Assembly: GCF_900582195.1 (NCBI RefSeq)
Contig: NZ_UTHA01000188.1
Coordinates: forward strand, 1-64,000
From: Pseudomonas viridiflava
GTDB taxonomy: Bacteria > Pseudomonadota > Gammaproteobacteria > Pseudomonadales > Pseudomonadaceae
DNA length: 64,000 nucleotides
Direction of reading: 5' to 3'
Shown here piece by piece: positions 32,999 through 41,812 of the stretch. The translations under genes were made by a program, and so were the position numbers. The notes under the pieces are model-generated. The model was not told where the DNA came from. It made no database searches and was given only the letters and a program-made list of their open reading frames with translations. Position 1 is the first letter of the stretch. Each line of letters begins with the position of its first letter.

Positions 32999-35833
32999 TT
33001 AAGCCCGATCGCGAATCAGCAATGGCTTGAGGTAATGGCCAGTGTGAGATTGCTTCATCTCGGCCACTTGCTCCGGCGTGCCGGTGGCGATGATCTGGCC
33101 ACCCTTTGAGCCACCTTCCGGGCCGAGGTCGACCAGCCAGTCTGCGGTTTTGATCACGTCGAGGTTGTGTTCGATCACCACCACTGTGTTGCCGTGGTCG
33201 CGCAGACGATGCAGCACGTCGAGCAATTGCTGGATATCCGCGAAGTGCAAACCGGTGGTCGGCTCATCGAGGATGTACAGGGTCTTGCCGGTGTCACGCT
33301 TGGACAGCTCTCGCGACAACTTGACCCGCTGCGCCTCACCACCAGACAGCGTGGTTGCCGACTGCCCGAGCTTGATGTACGACAGACCGACATCCATCAA
33401 CGTTTGCAGTTTGCGCGCCAGCGCCGGCACCGCGTCGAAGAACACCCGGGCTTCCTCGATGGTCATTTCGAGGGTTTCGTGGATGCTCTTGCCCTTGTAT
33501 TTGATCTCAAGGGTTTCGCGGTTGTAGCGCTTGCTCTTGCACACATCGCACGGCACGTAGATGTCTGGCAGGAAGTGCATCTCAACCTTGATCAGACCAT
33601 CGCCCTGACAAGCTTCGCAGCGACCGCCCTTGACGTTGAAGGAGAAACGTCCCGGACCGTAACCACGGGAACGTGACTCAGGTACGCCGGCGAACAACTC
33701 GCGGATAGGCGTGAAAAGCCCGGTATACGTCGCCGGGTTGGAGCGCGGCGTACGACCGATCGGGCTCTGGTCGATATCGACGACTTTGTCGAGATGCTCC
33801 AGGCCTTTGATGCTGTCGTGCGCAGCGGCTTCCAGGGTGGTCGCGCCATTGAGTGCGGTAGCGCTCAGCGGGAACAGCGTGTTGTTGATCAGCGTCGATT
33901 TGCCTGAACCGGACACACCGGTTACGCAAGTCAGCAAGCCGATCGGGATTTCCAGGTCGACATTGCGCAGATTGTTGCCGCGGGCGCCCTTGAGCGACAG
34001 GGTCAGTTTCTTGTTGCGCGGCGTGCGCTTGGCCGGCACTTCGATCTTCACGCGACCCGACAGGTACTTGCCGGTCAGGGAGTCCGGGTGTGCCATGACT
34101 TCGGCTGGCGTACCTTCGGCGACGATCTGCCCGCCATGCACACCGGCACCCGGGCCGATATCCACCACGTAATCCGCCAGGCGAATCGCGTCTTCGTCGT
34201 GCTCGACCACGATCACCGTGTTGCCGATGTCGCGCAAATGCTTGAGCGTGCCAAGGAGTCGATCGTTGTCACGCTGGTGCAAGCCAATGGACGGTTCGTC
34301 GAGGATATACAAAACCCCCACCAGGCCTGCGCCGATCTGGCTGGCCAGACGAATCCGTTGCGCCTCGCCACCGGACAGGGTGTCTGCACTGCGATCCAGC
34401 GACAGATAGTCGAGACCGACGTTGACGAGGAACTGCAGGCGCTCGCGAATTTCCTTGAGGATCTTGTCAGCGATCTCGCCACGGCGGCCGGTCATCTTCA
34501 GCTCGCCGAAGTATTCGCACGCATCGCCGATCGGCAGATTGGTGACCGCTGGCAGCGTTTTCTCGCCAACCCACACGTGCCGCGCTTCACGACGCAAGCG
34601 GGTGCCACGGCAATCCGGGCAGGATTGGGTGCTGAGGAACTTGGCCAGCTCTTCGCGCACGCTCGCTGATTCGGTCTCGCGGTAGCGACGCTCGAGGTTC
34701 GGCACGATGCCTTCGAACGGGTGCGAACGTTTGACGATATCGCCACGGTCGTTGAGGTATTTGAAGTCGACGTTCTGCGAGCCGCTGCCGTGCAGGATGG
34801 ATTTCTGCTGATCGGCCGGCAATTCGTTGAATGGCACTTCCAGGCTAAAGCCGTAATGCGAGGCCAATGAGCCGAGCATCTGGAAGTAATAGACGTTGCG
34901 CCGGTCCCAACCGCGAATCGCGCCTTCGGCCAGCGTCAGCTCACCGTTGACCAGTCGCTTGATGTCGAAGAACTGCTTGACCCCCAGACCATCGCAAGTC
35001 GGGCAGGCGCCGGCCGGGTTGTTGAAGGAAAACAGCTTGGGCTCCAGCTCGCTGATCGCATGGCCACAGATCGGGCAGGCAAAGCGCGCGGAGAAGATCA
35101 TCTCTTCACCCGGCTCATCGTCCATCGGCGCGACCAGTGCAATGCCGTCCGCCAGTTTCAGCGCAGTCTCGAAGGACTCGGCCAGGCGTTGCTGCAAATC
35201 GGCGCGCACCTTGAAGCGGTCGACGATCACGTCAATCGAATGCTTCTTCTGTTTATCCAGTTTCGGCAGCTCGTCGAGTTCGCAGATGCGGCCGTTGACC
35301 CGGGCGCGAACAAAACCTTGCGCGCGCAGCTCTTCGAAAACCGACAGGTGTTCACCTTTACGCTCGCGGATCACCGGCGCCAGCAACATCAGTTTGCTGC
35401 CTTCCGGTTGCGCCAGCACCAGATCGACCATCTGGCTGACGGTTTGCGCTTCCAGCGGAATATCGTGATCCGGGCAGCGTGGCGTGCCGACGCGGGCATA
35501 GAGCAGACGCAGGTAGTCGTAGATTTCGGTGATGGTGCCGACCGTGGAGCGGGGGTTGTGCGAGGTCGACTTCTGTTCGATGGAGATCGCCGGAGACAGA
35601 CCTTCGATGGTGTCGACGTCGGGTTTTTCCATCATCGACAGAAACTGTCGGGCATAGGCCGACAGCGATTCGACATAGCGGCGCTGACCTTCGGCGTAAA
35701 GCGTGTCGAAAGCCAGGGACGACTTGCCGGAGCCGGACAGGCCGGTGATGACGATCAGTTTGTCCCGTGGCAGGGTCAGGTCGATGTTCTTCAGGTTGTG
35801 GGTACGGGCCCCACGTATCAGGATCTTGTCCAA
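32999..35833 (-). CDS. uvrA: Excinuclease ABC subunit A
   Basis: 944 residues, the normal UvrA length. UvrA is the damage-sensing ATPase of nucleotide excision repair. It has two ABC ATPase halves with Walker A GLSGSGKSS (31-39) and GVSGSGKST, ABC signatures LSGGEAQRIRLASQ and LSGGEAQRVKLSREL, and zinc-finger CxxC pairs (CPICGH, CEACQGDG with CDVCKS). I choose TTG at 35833 because the family starts M/LDKILIRGARTHN; an upstream ATG at 35905 would add 24 residues without homology. No convincing LexA box is visible upstream. It converges with ftnA. Confidence 0.95.
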   Translation of the reverse strand: MDKILIRGARTHNLKNIDLTLPRDKLIVITGLSGSGKSSLAFDTLYAEGQRRYVESLSAYARQFLSMMEKPDVDTIEGLSPAISIEQKSTSHNPRSTVGTITEIYDYLRLLYARVGTPRCPDHDIPLEAQTVSQMVDLVLAQPEGSKLMLLAPVIRERKGEHLSVFEELRAQGFVRARVNGRICELDELPKLDKQKKHSIDVIVDRFKVRADLQQRLAESFETALKLADGIALVAPMDDEPGEEMIFSARFACPICGHAISELEPKLFSFNNPAGACPTCDGLGVKQFFDIKRLVNGELTLAEGAIRGWDRRNVYYFQMLGSLASHYGFSLEVPFNELPADQQKSILHGSGSQNVDFKYLNDRGDIVKRSHPFEGIVPNLERRYRETESASVREELAKFLSTQSCPDCRGTRLRREARHVWVGEKTLPAVTNLPIGDACEYFGELKMTGRRGEIADKILKEIRERLQFLVNVGLDYLSLDRSADTLSGGEAQRIRLASQIGAGLVGVLYILDEPSIGLHQRDNDRLLGTLKHLRDIGNTVIVVEHDEDAIRLADYVVDIGPGAGVHGGQIVAEGTPAEVMAHPDSLTGKYLSGRVKIEVPAKRTPRNKKLTLSLKGARGNNLRNVDLEIPIGLLTCVTGVSGSGKSTLINNTLFPLSATALNGATTLEAAAHDSIKGLEHLDKVVDIDQSPIGRTPRSNPATYTGLFTPIRELFAGVPESRSRGYGPGRFSFNVKGGRCEACQGDGLIKVEMHFLPDIYVPCDVCKSKRYNRETLEIKYKGKSIHETLEMTIEEARVFFDAVPALARKLQTLMDVGLSYIKLGQSATTLSGGEAQRVKLSRELSKRDTGKTLYILDEPTTGLHFADIQQLLDVLHRLRDHGNTVVVIEHNLDVIKTADWLVDLGPEGGSKGGQIIATGTPEQVAEMKQSHTGHYLKPLLIRDRA

Positions 35834-36024
35834 AGTGGCCTCGCTCGGCGGGCGTCGAAAACGTAGGAGTATACGGGCAAATACTGGATGGATGCACACT
35901 ATCAACCGAACGGTTTTTTGCCTTGGATGAAGAGAGTTTCATCTATACGCGTCATAGCGTCGCGATATACCCCGTCTTTCGATGGGACTGGTAGAATCGC
36001 CGCCGGTTCACACGAGGTTTTTCC

Positions 36025-37422
36025 ATGCACGATCCCCACAGCGAACGCATGAGTGGCAGCGAGACCCGCGCGGCGAGCGGTCTGGCCCTGGTGTTCGCCT
36101 TCCGTATGCTTGGCATGTTCATGGTGTTGCCGGTACTGGCGACCTACGGCATGGACCTGGCAGGCGCGACCCCGGCCCTGATCGGGTTGGCGATTGGCGC
36201 TTACGGCCTGACCCAAGCGATTTTCCAGATTCCGTTCGGGATCATTTCCGACCGCATTGGCCGTCGTCCGGTGATCTATCTCGGGCTGATCGTCTTTGCC
36301 CTCGGCAGTGTGCTGGCATCTCAGGCCGACTCGATCTGGGGCGTGATCGCCGGGCGAATCCTGCAGGGCGCCGGGGCGATTTCCGCTGCGGTCATGGCGC
36401 TGCTCTCCGACCTGACCCGCGAACAACACCGCACCAAGGCGATGGCCATGATCGGCATGACCATTGGTTTGTCGTTCGCTGTGGCCATGGTGGTCGGGCC
36501 GCTGTTGACCCGTGCTTTCGGTCTTTCTGGATTGTTTCTCGCCACGGGCGGCATGGCGCTGGTGGGGATTCTGATCATCATGTTCATGGTGCCGCGTTCC
36601 ACCGGGCCGTTGCAGCATCGTGAATCCGGCGTGGCGCGTCAGGCGTTGATGCCGACGCTCAAGCATCCAGACTTGCTGCGCCTGGATTTAGGTATCTTTG
36701 TATTACATGCGATGCTGATGTCGAGCTTCGTCGCCTTGCCCTTGGCGCTGGTGGAAAAAGCCGGTTTGCCCAAGGAGCAGCACTGGTGGGTCTACCTCAC
36801 CGCGCTGTTGATTTCGTTCTTCGCCATGATCCCGTTCATTATCTATGGCGAGAAGAAACGCAAAATGAAACGAGTTTTGCTTGGCGCCGTCCTGACGCTG
36901 ATGCTGACTGAGCTATTCTTCTGGCAGTTCGGCGACAGCCTGCGGGCTCTGGTGATTGGTACGGTGGTGTTCTTCACCGCGTTCAATCTGCTGGAGGCTT
37001 CATTGCCATCGCTGATCAGCAAGGTTTCACCGGCGGGCGGGAAGGGCACGGCCATGGGCGTGTATTCCACCAGCCAGTTCCTCGGTTCGGCACTCGGCGG
37101 GATCCTCGGCGGCTGGCTGTTTCAGCATGGCGGTCTGTCGGTTGTGTTCCTTGGATGTGCCGGGCTGGCTGCACTTTGGTTGGCCTTTGCTGTTACCATG
37201 CGTGAACCTCCCTACGTGACGAGCCTGCGCTTGCCGTTGTCGCCCGAGGCGATCCGCGAAGCGGGTCTGGTCGAGCGCCTCAAGGCCCTCGTAGGGGTAA
37301 CCGATGCAGTGATAGTTGCTGACGAGGCGGCTGTTTACATCAAACTGGACAAAGAATTAGTGGATCGCGACACCCTCGAACGCCTGGTGAACAACCCGGC
37401 CGGGGCTGCTTGCGAAGCCTAG
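36025..37422 (+). CDS. MFS transporter, YajR-like, with C-terminal ferredoxin-like domain
   Basis: 465 residues. Twelve membrane segments of the major facilitator superfamily, with motif A-like GIISDRIGRRPVIYLG after TM2. After the last span (about 390) a soluble tail of about 70 residues (EAIREAGLVERLKALVGVTDA ... DRDTLERLV) resembles the YAM domain of E. coli YajR. Substrate is unknown. Drug or small-molecule export is the family default. It lies between uvrA (divergent) and ssb, with ssb only 9 nt behind its stop, so MFS and ssb probably share a transcript. Confidence 0.85.
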   Translation: MHDPHSERMSGSETRAASGLALVFAFRMLGMFMVLPVLATYGMDLAGATPALIGLAIGAYGLTQAIFQIPFGIISDRIGRRPVIYLGLIVFALGSVLASQADSIWGVIAGRILQGAGAISAAVMALLSDLTREQHRTKAMAMIGMTIGLSFAVAMVVGPLLTRAFGLSGLFLATGGMALVGILIIMFMVPRSTGPLQHRESGVARQALMPTLKHPDLLRLDLGIFVLHAMLMSSFVALPLALVEKAGLPKEQHWWVYLTALLISFFAMIPFIIYGEKKRKMKRVLLGAVLTLMLTELFFWQFGDSLRALVIGTVVFFTAFNLLEASLPSLISKVSPAGGKGTAMGVYSTSQFLGSALGGILGGWLFQHGGLSVVFLGCAGLAALWLAFAVTMREPPYVTSLRLPLSPEAIREAGLVERLKALVGVTDAVIVADEAAVYIKLDKELVDRDTLERLVNNPAGAACEA

Positions 37423-37431
37423 GAGAACGTT

Positions 37432-37956
37432 ATGGCCCGTGGGGTTAACAAAGTCATATTGGTCGGCACTTGCGGCCAGGATCCCGAAGTTCGCTACCTG
37501 CCTAACGGTAACGCCGTGACCAACCTGAGTCTGGCCACCAGCGAACAATGGACCGACAAGCAAACCGGTCAGAAGGTCGAGAAGACCGAATGGCACCGCG
37601 TTTCGATGTTCGGCAAGGTTGCCGAAATCGCCGGCGAATACCTGCGCAAAGGTTCGCAGGTGTACATCGAAGGCAAGCTGCAGACCCGCGAGTGGGAAAA
37701 AGACGGTATCAAGCGTTACACCACCGAAATCGTGGTCGACATGCAAGGCACCATGCAACTGCTCGGGGGCCGTCCACAACAGGGCGACCAACAAGGCGGT
37801 GGCAACAACTACCAGCAGTCCGCCCCGGCTCCACGCCAGCAGGCTCCGCGCCCGCAGCAGTCGGCGCCACAGCAGCGTTCGGCCCCGGCTCCCCAGCAGG
37901 CCGCACCGCAACCGGCTCCGGATTTCGACAGCTTTGATGACGATATCCCGTTCTGA
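37432..37956 (+). CDS. ssb: Single-stranded DNA-binding protein
   Basis: 174 residues. An OB-fold domain (1 to about 108, beginning MARGVNKVILVGTCGQDPE), then a Gln/Pro/Gly-rich linker and the acidic tip FDDDIPF, which recruits repair and replication enzymes. It tetramerises on single-stranded DNA in replication, recombination and repair. AGGAGAACGTT precedes ATG 37432. It lies close to uvrA as in E. coli, but with an MFS gene inserted. Confidence 0.97.
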   Translation: MARGVNKVILVGTCGQDPEVRYLPNGNAVTNLSLATSEQWTDKQTGQKVEKTEWHRVSMFGKVAEIAGEYLRKGSQVYIEGKLQTREWEKDGIKRYTTEIVVDMQGTMQLLGGRPQQGDQQGGGNNYQQSAPAPRQQAPRPQQSAPQQRSAPAPQQAAPQPAPDFDSFDDDIPF

Positions 37957-37989
37957 TTTGTCCCTGAACCGACATCTGGTTTAGGTTCG

Positions 37990-38016
37990 AAGCCCCCGCA
38001 TTGCGGGGGCTTTGTC
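37990..38016 (+). terminator. Intrinsic terminator after ssb
   Basis: AGCCCCCGCA, T, TGCGGGGGCT then TTGTCG. The stem is strong and the tail short. The remaining 185 nt to the next gene hold no other feature I can name. Confidence 0.82.
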
Positions 38017-38201
38017 GTTTTGGCGAAACATAAAACCAAACTTCGCGCCGCAGTGTGTGCCGGAAAGTTTGCCGAAGGCTCTTGAACGCTATCGCAAGCC
38101 ATTCCATGATCGGCGCCGGCGGCTGGAGAACCGGCCGGTCTTCTCAAGAACAGATCGTGCAACGACAAGTACCTGTTCACCCACAAAAACAAGAGAAACC
38201 G

Positions 38202-39407
38202 ATGAGCAGTAGTAAAAACAAGGAAATTGAGTTTCTGCGAGGGGTGGCCATTTTGATGACCCTCTTTGCCCATCTCCCACAGTTGCTGCCGTTTTTCGGT
38301 CTGTACCTGTTGAAGGTGTTCAATGTGTATGCGCCATGGACCGGCGTTGATCTGTTCTTCTGTATCTCCGGTTTCGTCGTCAGCAAGGCGTATCTCGACT
38401 ATTTCGATAAAAACCGTGAGCAGAATCGCTTTGGTCTTGCGGCAACGTCCTTCTGGATCCGGCGCGCCTACCGTCTGCTGCCGACAGCCTGGTTATGGGT
38501 GTTGATACCGCTGGCGTTTTCGATCTTTTTCAACCAGTCGAATGCGTTTCAGTCCTGGTACGAGAACCTGCGCAGTTTCACCGCGGTGGCGACGTTTTCC
38601 GGCAACCTGGCGAATCAATACGGTGTGTTGTTGGGGCCGAACTCCGTGTATTGGAGCCTGGCGCTAGAGGAGCAGTTCTACTTCATCTTTCCGTTGTTTC
38701 TGTTGCTGGTGACGTCGACTCGCTGGCGCGTGCTGATTCTGATCTTGCTGATCGCGGCGCAATTTCCGTTCAATCGCGATACTTTCGCAGCCCCTCCCGC
38801 GCCGATGCTTTTCTCGTTCCGCCTTGACGCCATGATGTGGGGGATTCTGCTTTGCCTGTTCACCCGCACCTCGTTGTACAAGGATATTGAGCCTGTCGGG
38901 CTTGGCGGCAGCAGGTTCAAGCGTTTGGCCGTCACGTTGTTCCTTTTGTACATGATGGGCGCCATCGCCGGTCAGATGATCATGGCGCCGATTGCAGTCG
39001 GTCTGATCGCGATCACGGCGCTGATCATTGTCTGGCTCGCCAGCTATCAGAAGGGCTACATCTACTTTCCGGCGCTGCTCAATGGTCTTTTCCAGTGGCT
39101 CGGTTCGCGCTCTTACGCGTTATACGTCGTGCACATCTTTGCCTACCATCTGAGCACCGAGATCTGGACGCGCATTGCCGCCAGCAGAGACATGGAGCTG
39201 GGGGCTGCCTTCACGGTTGAGCTGCTGCTGACCTCGCTGGTGATCATGGTCGTGTGCAGTGAACTCAATTTCCGCTTTGTCGAAACGCCGTTGCGGCGCC
39301 GTGGTGCAGAGATCGCCCGGCGCAGAATGGCCGGCGCTGGCGTGGCTGAAACGGCCAAGGAAAAATCACCTGTGGAAACACCGGTCCGCTCGGTGGATAT
39401 TGCCTGA
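38202..39407 (+). CDS. Acyltransferase family 3 (OafA/YrhL-like) membrane O-acyltransferase
   Basis: 401 residues from ATG 38202 behind AAGAGAAA; an in-frame ATG at 38055 would add an arginine-rich, non-membrane N-terminus and is less likely. About ten membrane spans. KEIEFLRGVAILMTLFAHL at the N-terminus and WSLALEEQFYFIFPL mid-protein are typical of this family, which transfers acetyl or other acyl groups to surface sugars such as O-antigen, exopolysaccharide or peptidoglycan. The substrate cannot be told from sequence. A single gene between two terminators, in a position that seems strain-variable. Confidence 0.85.
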   Translation: MSSSKNKEIEFLRGVAILMTLFAHLPQLLPFFGLYLLKVFNVYAPWTGVDLFFCISGFVVSKAYLDYFDKNREQNRFGLAATSFWIRRAYRLLPTAWLWVLIPLAFSIFFNQSNAFQSWYENLRSFTAVATFSGNLANQYGVLLGPNSVYWSLALEEQFYFIFPLFLLLVTSTRWRVLILILLIAAQFPFNRDTFAAPPAPMLFSFRLDAMMWGILLCLFTRTSLYKDIEPVGLGGSRFKRLAVTLFLLYMMGAIAGQMIMAPIAVGLIAITALIIVWLASYQKGYIYFPALLNGLFQWLGSRSYALYVVHIFAYHLSTEIWTRIAASRDMELGAAFTVELLLTSLVIMVVCSELNFRFVETPLRRRGAEIARRRMAGAGVAETAKEKSPVETPVRSVDIA

Positions 39408-39422
39408 CCCGGCACAGCAACG

Positions 39423-39458
39423 AAAAAACCCGCAGCGCGCAAACGCTGCGGGTTTTTT
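39423..39458. terminator. Bidirectional terminator between acyltransferase and the yjf-like cluster
   Basis: AAAAAACCCGCAGCG, 6-nt loop, CGCTGCGGGTTTTTT: a 15-bp perfect inverted repeat with A and T flanks ending transcription from both sides. Confidence 0.93.
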
Positions 39459-39486
39459 AGTGTCGGGCAGACCTCTGCCGCGCAAG

Positions 39487-40644
39487 TCAGTCGAGGATCA
39501 GATGCGGCAAGAACCGGCTCGAATCCTTGGTGATCAAACTGTTGTCTTCCCGCACACCAATCCCCGCAGCCTGATCGCCAATCACCCAGGAACCGATCAG
39601 CGTGTAGCTGTCGCCAAACTTCGGCAGCGGCGCAAACTCCTGCAGGATAAATGGCGCATCCGTGTAGGGCCCGTCCTCTTTGACGATCAGACCGTCAGCC
39701 GTTTGCAACTCAATGTTCGCGCCTTCGCGGGAAAAGTACGGTTTGCGTACCCAGCCCTTGGGCACGGCGCTGGCCGGATTCGGGTCGAGATGCGCCGCCA
39801 GCAGATTCGGATGGCCCTTGTGCATCTCCCACAACAGCGGCAACGCCCCCTTGTTCGACAGAATCGCCTTCCACGCCGGTTCGAAAAACTGCGTATCGCT
39901 CTCGGCAATCGCCGCACCGAACGGCTCGTGGAAGATGAACTCCCAGGCATGCAGCTTGAACAGATGCGGGATCCAGCGATCTTGCAGGTCGACGAAACGT
40001 CCTTCAGCCGTCAAGCCGATATCTTCGATGTCGATGTGCCGCGATTCGATGCCGACCTTCTCGGCGATCAAGCGCAGGTAATCCGTGGTGCCCTTGTCTT
40101 CGACCGAGTCTTTCATCGAGGCGAAGTAGAACGGTCGCTTTAGCTGTAATTCGGCGAAGGCTCGATGCAGCTGGGTGTCGATGCTGTTGAACTGGTCGGC
40201 ATGACGCGGCAGCGTGCCGCGCTCGATGCATTGTTCCAGCCAGCCCCATTGGAACGCCGCCGCTTCGTAAAGACTGGTCGGTGTGTCGTAGTTAAGCTCC
40301 AGCAGCTTCGCCGGGCCGTTACCGCTGTAGGAAAAGTCCATGCGCCCGTACAGATGCGGATGACCTTCCCGCCAGGAGGTGTGGATCATGTCGTAGTACG
40401 GCGCCGGGATGCTCAGGCGATCCAGCAGTTCCTCGCTATGCACCACGCGGTCGACCAGGTCCATGCACATCTCATGCAGTTCGGTGGTCGGGTCCTCAAG
40501 ATCGTTTTCGATTTGCGCGAGCGTAAACTGGTAGTACGCGCTTTCGTCCCAGTACGGCTCGTCATCGATGGTGTGGAACATGAAGCCGAGGCTTTCGGCA
40601 GTCTGCTTCCAGTCGGGCCGCTCGGCGCAGAAGATCTTCTTCAT
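39487..40644 (-). CDS. yjfC: Glutathionylspermidine synthase-like ATP-grasp ligase (YgiC/YjfC)
   Basis: 385 residues from the ATG at 40644 (MKKIFCAERPDW), matching the length of E. coli YgiC and YjfC; an upstream in-frame start would run 17 residues into the preceding gene. It resembles the C-terminal ATP-grasp synthetase half of glutathionylspermidine synthase. KLLELNYDTPTSLYEAA (113-129) carries acidic/Asn residues expected to bind Mg-ATP. It probably ligates an amine (polyamine or peptide) to a carboxylate. The real substrate is unknown. Last gene of the six-gene cluster, 2 nt after DUF1190. Confidence 0.87.
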   Translation of the reverse strand: MKKIFCAERPDWKQTAESLGFMFHTIDDEPYWDESAYYQFTLAQIENDLEDPTTELHEMCMDLVDRVVHSEELLDRLSIPAPYYDMIHTSWREGHPHLYGRMDFSYSGNGPAKLLELNYDTPTSLYEAAAFQWGWLEQCIERGTLPRHADQFNSIDTQLHRAFAELQLKRPFYFASMKDSVEDKGTTDYLRLIAEKVGIESRHIDIEDIGLTAEGRFVDLQDRWIPHLFKLHAWEFIFHEPFGAAIAESDTQFFEPAWKAILSNKGALPLLWEMHKGHPNLLAAHLDPNPASAVPKGWVRKPYFSREGANIELQTADGLIVKEDGPYTDAPFILQEFAPLPKFGDSYTLIGSWVIGDQAAGIGVREDNSLITKDSSRFLPHLILD

Positions 40645-40646
40645 CG

Positions 40647-41354
40647 TCAGCTGCTCGAACGACCAGAACCAGAACTGCTGCCCCAGCCACCCCAACCGCT
40701 ACGGGCGCTGGACTGGCTGCCGAAGCCGCCGCGAGACGTCGACGAGGCAACGTTGACCGGTTTGCTTTTGCTGCTTTCGTAATCCGTTTGGCTGCGCGTC
40801 GTGGTTTCGGCTTTGCGGTACTGCGTCGAAGTGTTGTACGGCTGGCGCGTTTCGCGATCGCGGTAAACCGTGCGTTCGGCGTTGTTGCTCATGGCGTTGC
40901 CGATCAGCCAACCGGTCAGCCAGCCGTTGCCGCCACCGCCACCGCCACCGCCACTGGAGACGTGCGAAGTGCTTTGCACATTCTGCGTCGTTACATTACC
41001 CGCAGGCATTTGGGCATTGGCGAGGGCGTCGAGGTTCTGCGCCGGCTCACCTTCCAGCGGCACTTTGAAGCCGCCGAGTTTCGGCACGAAGCGGCCATCG
41101 GAGTTCTTCTGGCACCAGTCAGCGGCAAAGTCCGCGTCGCATTTGGCCTTGTCGTTGTACGCTGGGGCGATGCGCCGGTGTTCGGTCAGGGCGGCGACGT
41201 AGGCTGTGGAGCAGACATCGGCGGCCACTTCGGCGTCGACACACTGTTCCATATTCTGGAAATGGCGGGGTTGATCCGCGGCTGTCGCCTGGCCGGAAAT
41301 GGCCATGGCCACCGAGGCAGCGAGGGACAACTGAACGTATTTGCTGCGTTTCAT
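40647..41354 (-). CDS. yjfM: DUF1190 (YgiB/YjfM, UPF0441) exported protein
   Basis: 235 residues. An N-terminal signal peptide (about 1-25, ending ISGQATA/ADQ) predicts export; no lipobox Cys is at the cleavage site. The conserved domain (about 28-95) contains four Cys in MEQCVDAEVAADVCSTAY and AKCDADFAADWCQKN, possibly forming disulfides. A run of eight Gly (about 134-142) leads into a short hydrophobic helix GWLTGWLIGNAMSNN, and the C-terminus is a Ser/Gly/Arg-rich low-complexity tail. DUF1190 genes almost always sit beside YgiC/YjfC ligases, so it may be the partner or target of the enzyme. Confidence 0.82.
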   Translation of the reverse strand: MKRSKYVQLSLAASVAMAISGQATAADQPRHFQNMEQCVDAEVAADVCSTAYVAALTEHRRIAPAYNDKAKCDADFAADWCQKNSDGRFVPKLGGFKVPLEGEPAQNLDALANAQMPAGNVTTQNVQSTSHVSSGGGGGGGGNGWLTGWLIGNAMSNNAERTVYRDRETRQPYNTSTQYRKAETTTRSQTDYESSKSKPVNVASSTSRGGFGSQSSARSGWGGWGSSSGSGRSSS

Positions 41355-41371
41355 CTAAGGCTTCCTGCCGA

Positions 41372-41797
41372 TCAGTTGGACGGTGTCATGCATGCGGCGT
41401 TGAGCATGCCGACGCTGATCGCGACCGCAGCAACATAGATACCCGAGGCCACTTCGCCGTTGGCGATGCGCTGGGAGGTGCCTTTTAGCACCAGGCCCGT
41501 GGCGAGGAATGACAGCAGTTGCACCACCGCGGCAATCACTGCCCAGAGCACGAAGTCGAGGACATTGACCGAAAACGCAATCACGTTACTGGCCGGAATC
41601 GCGAAGCCGATAATCGCGCCGGACAGGGCGATGGCAGCGGCAACGTTGCCGGAGCGGATCAGCTCGAATTCCTTGTGCGGCGTGATGCGCGTGTAGACGA
41701 ATTGAAACAGCATGAACAGCAGCACGGCGCCGATGAGGTAGACGACGAAACCGACCAGTGCGGTTTTGTTCAGGGAAACGGCCAGCACTTCCAGCAT
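41372..41797 (-). CDS. yjfL: DUF350 four-helix membrane protein (YjfL)
   Basis: 141 residues, four predicted membrane spans arranged as two similar helix pairs (about 8-33, 50-70, 78-98, 115-135). It begins MLEVLAVSLNKTALVGFVVY. Function of DUF350 is unknown. In this cluster it is the only polytopic membrane component and a natural anchor for PspA. It lies between DUF2491 (gap 15 nt) and DUF1190 (gap 17 nt). Confidence 0.82.
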   Translation of the reverse strand: MLEVLAVSLNKTALVGFVVYLIGAVLLFMLFQFVYTRITPHKEFELIRSGNVAAAIALSGAIIGFAIPASNVIAFSVNVLDFVLWAVIAAVVQLLSFLATGLVLKGTSQRIANGEVASGIYVAAVAISVGMLNAACMTPSN

Positions 41798-41812
41798 GAA
41801 AAACTTCCTTAT

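Noticed and set aside
35850..35900. Possible LexA box near the uvrA start (CTGGATGGATGCACAC)
   Set aside because: It keeps CTG-N10 but ends in CAC instead of CAG and lacks the AT-rich centre. I recall reports that P. aeruginosa uvrA is not damage-inducible, so I do not call a site.
38055..38201. N-terminal extension of the acyltransferase gene
   Set aside because: The added 49 residues are Arg-rich, lack homology to the family and have no ribosome-binding site; ATG 38202 is preferred.
39259..40143. 294-codon + strand frame opposite the glutathionylspermidine-synthase-like gene
   Set aside because: It crosses the acyltransferase end and a strong bidirectional terminator and shows no domain; the minus-strand gene is well supported.
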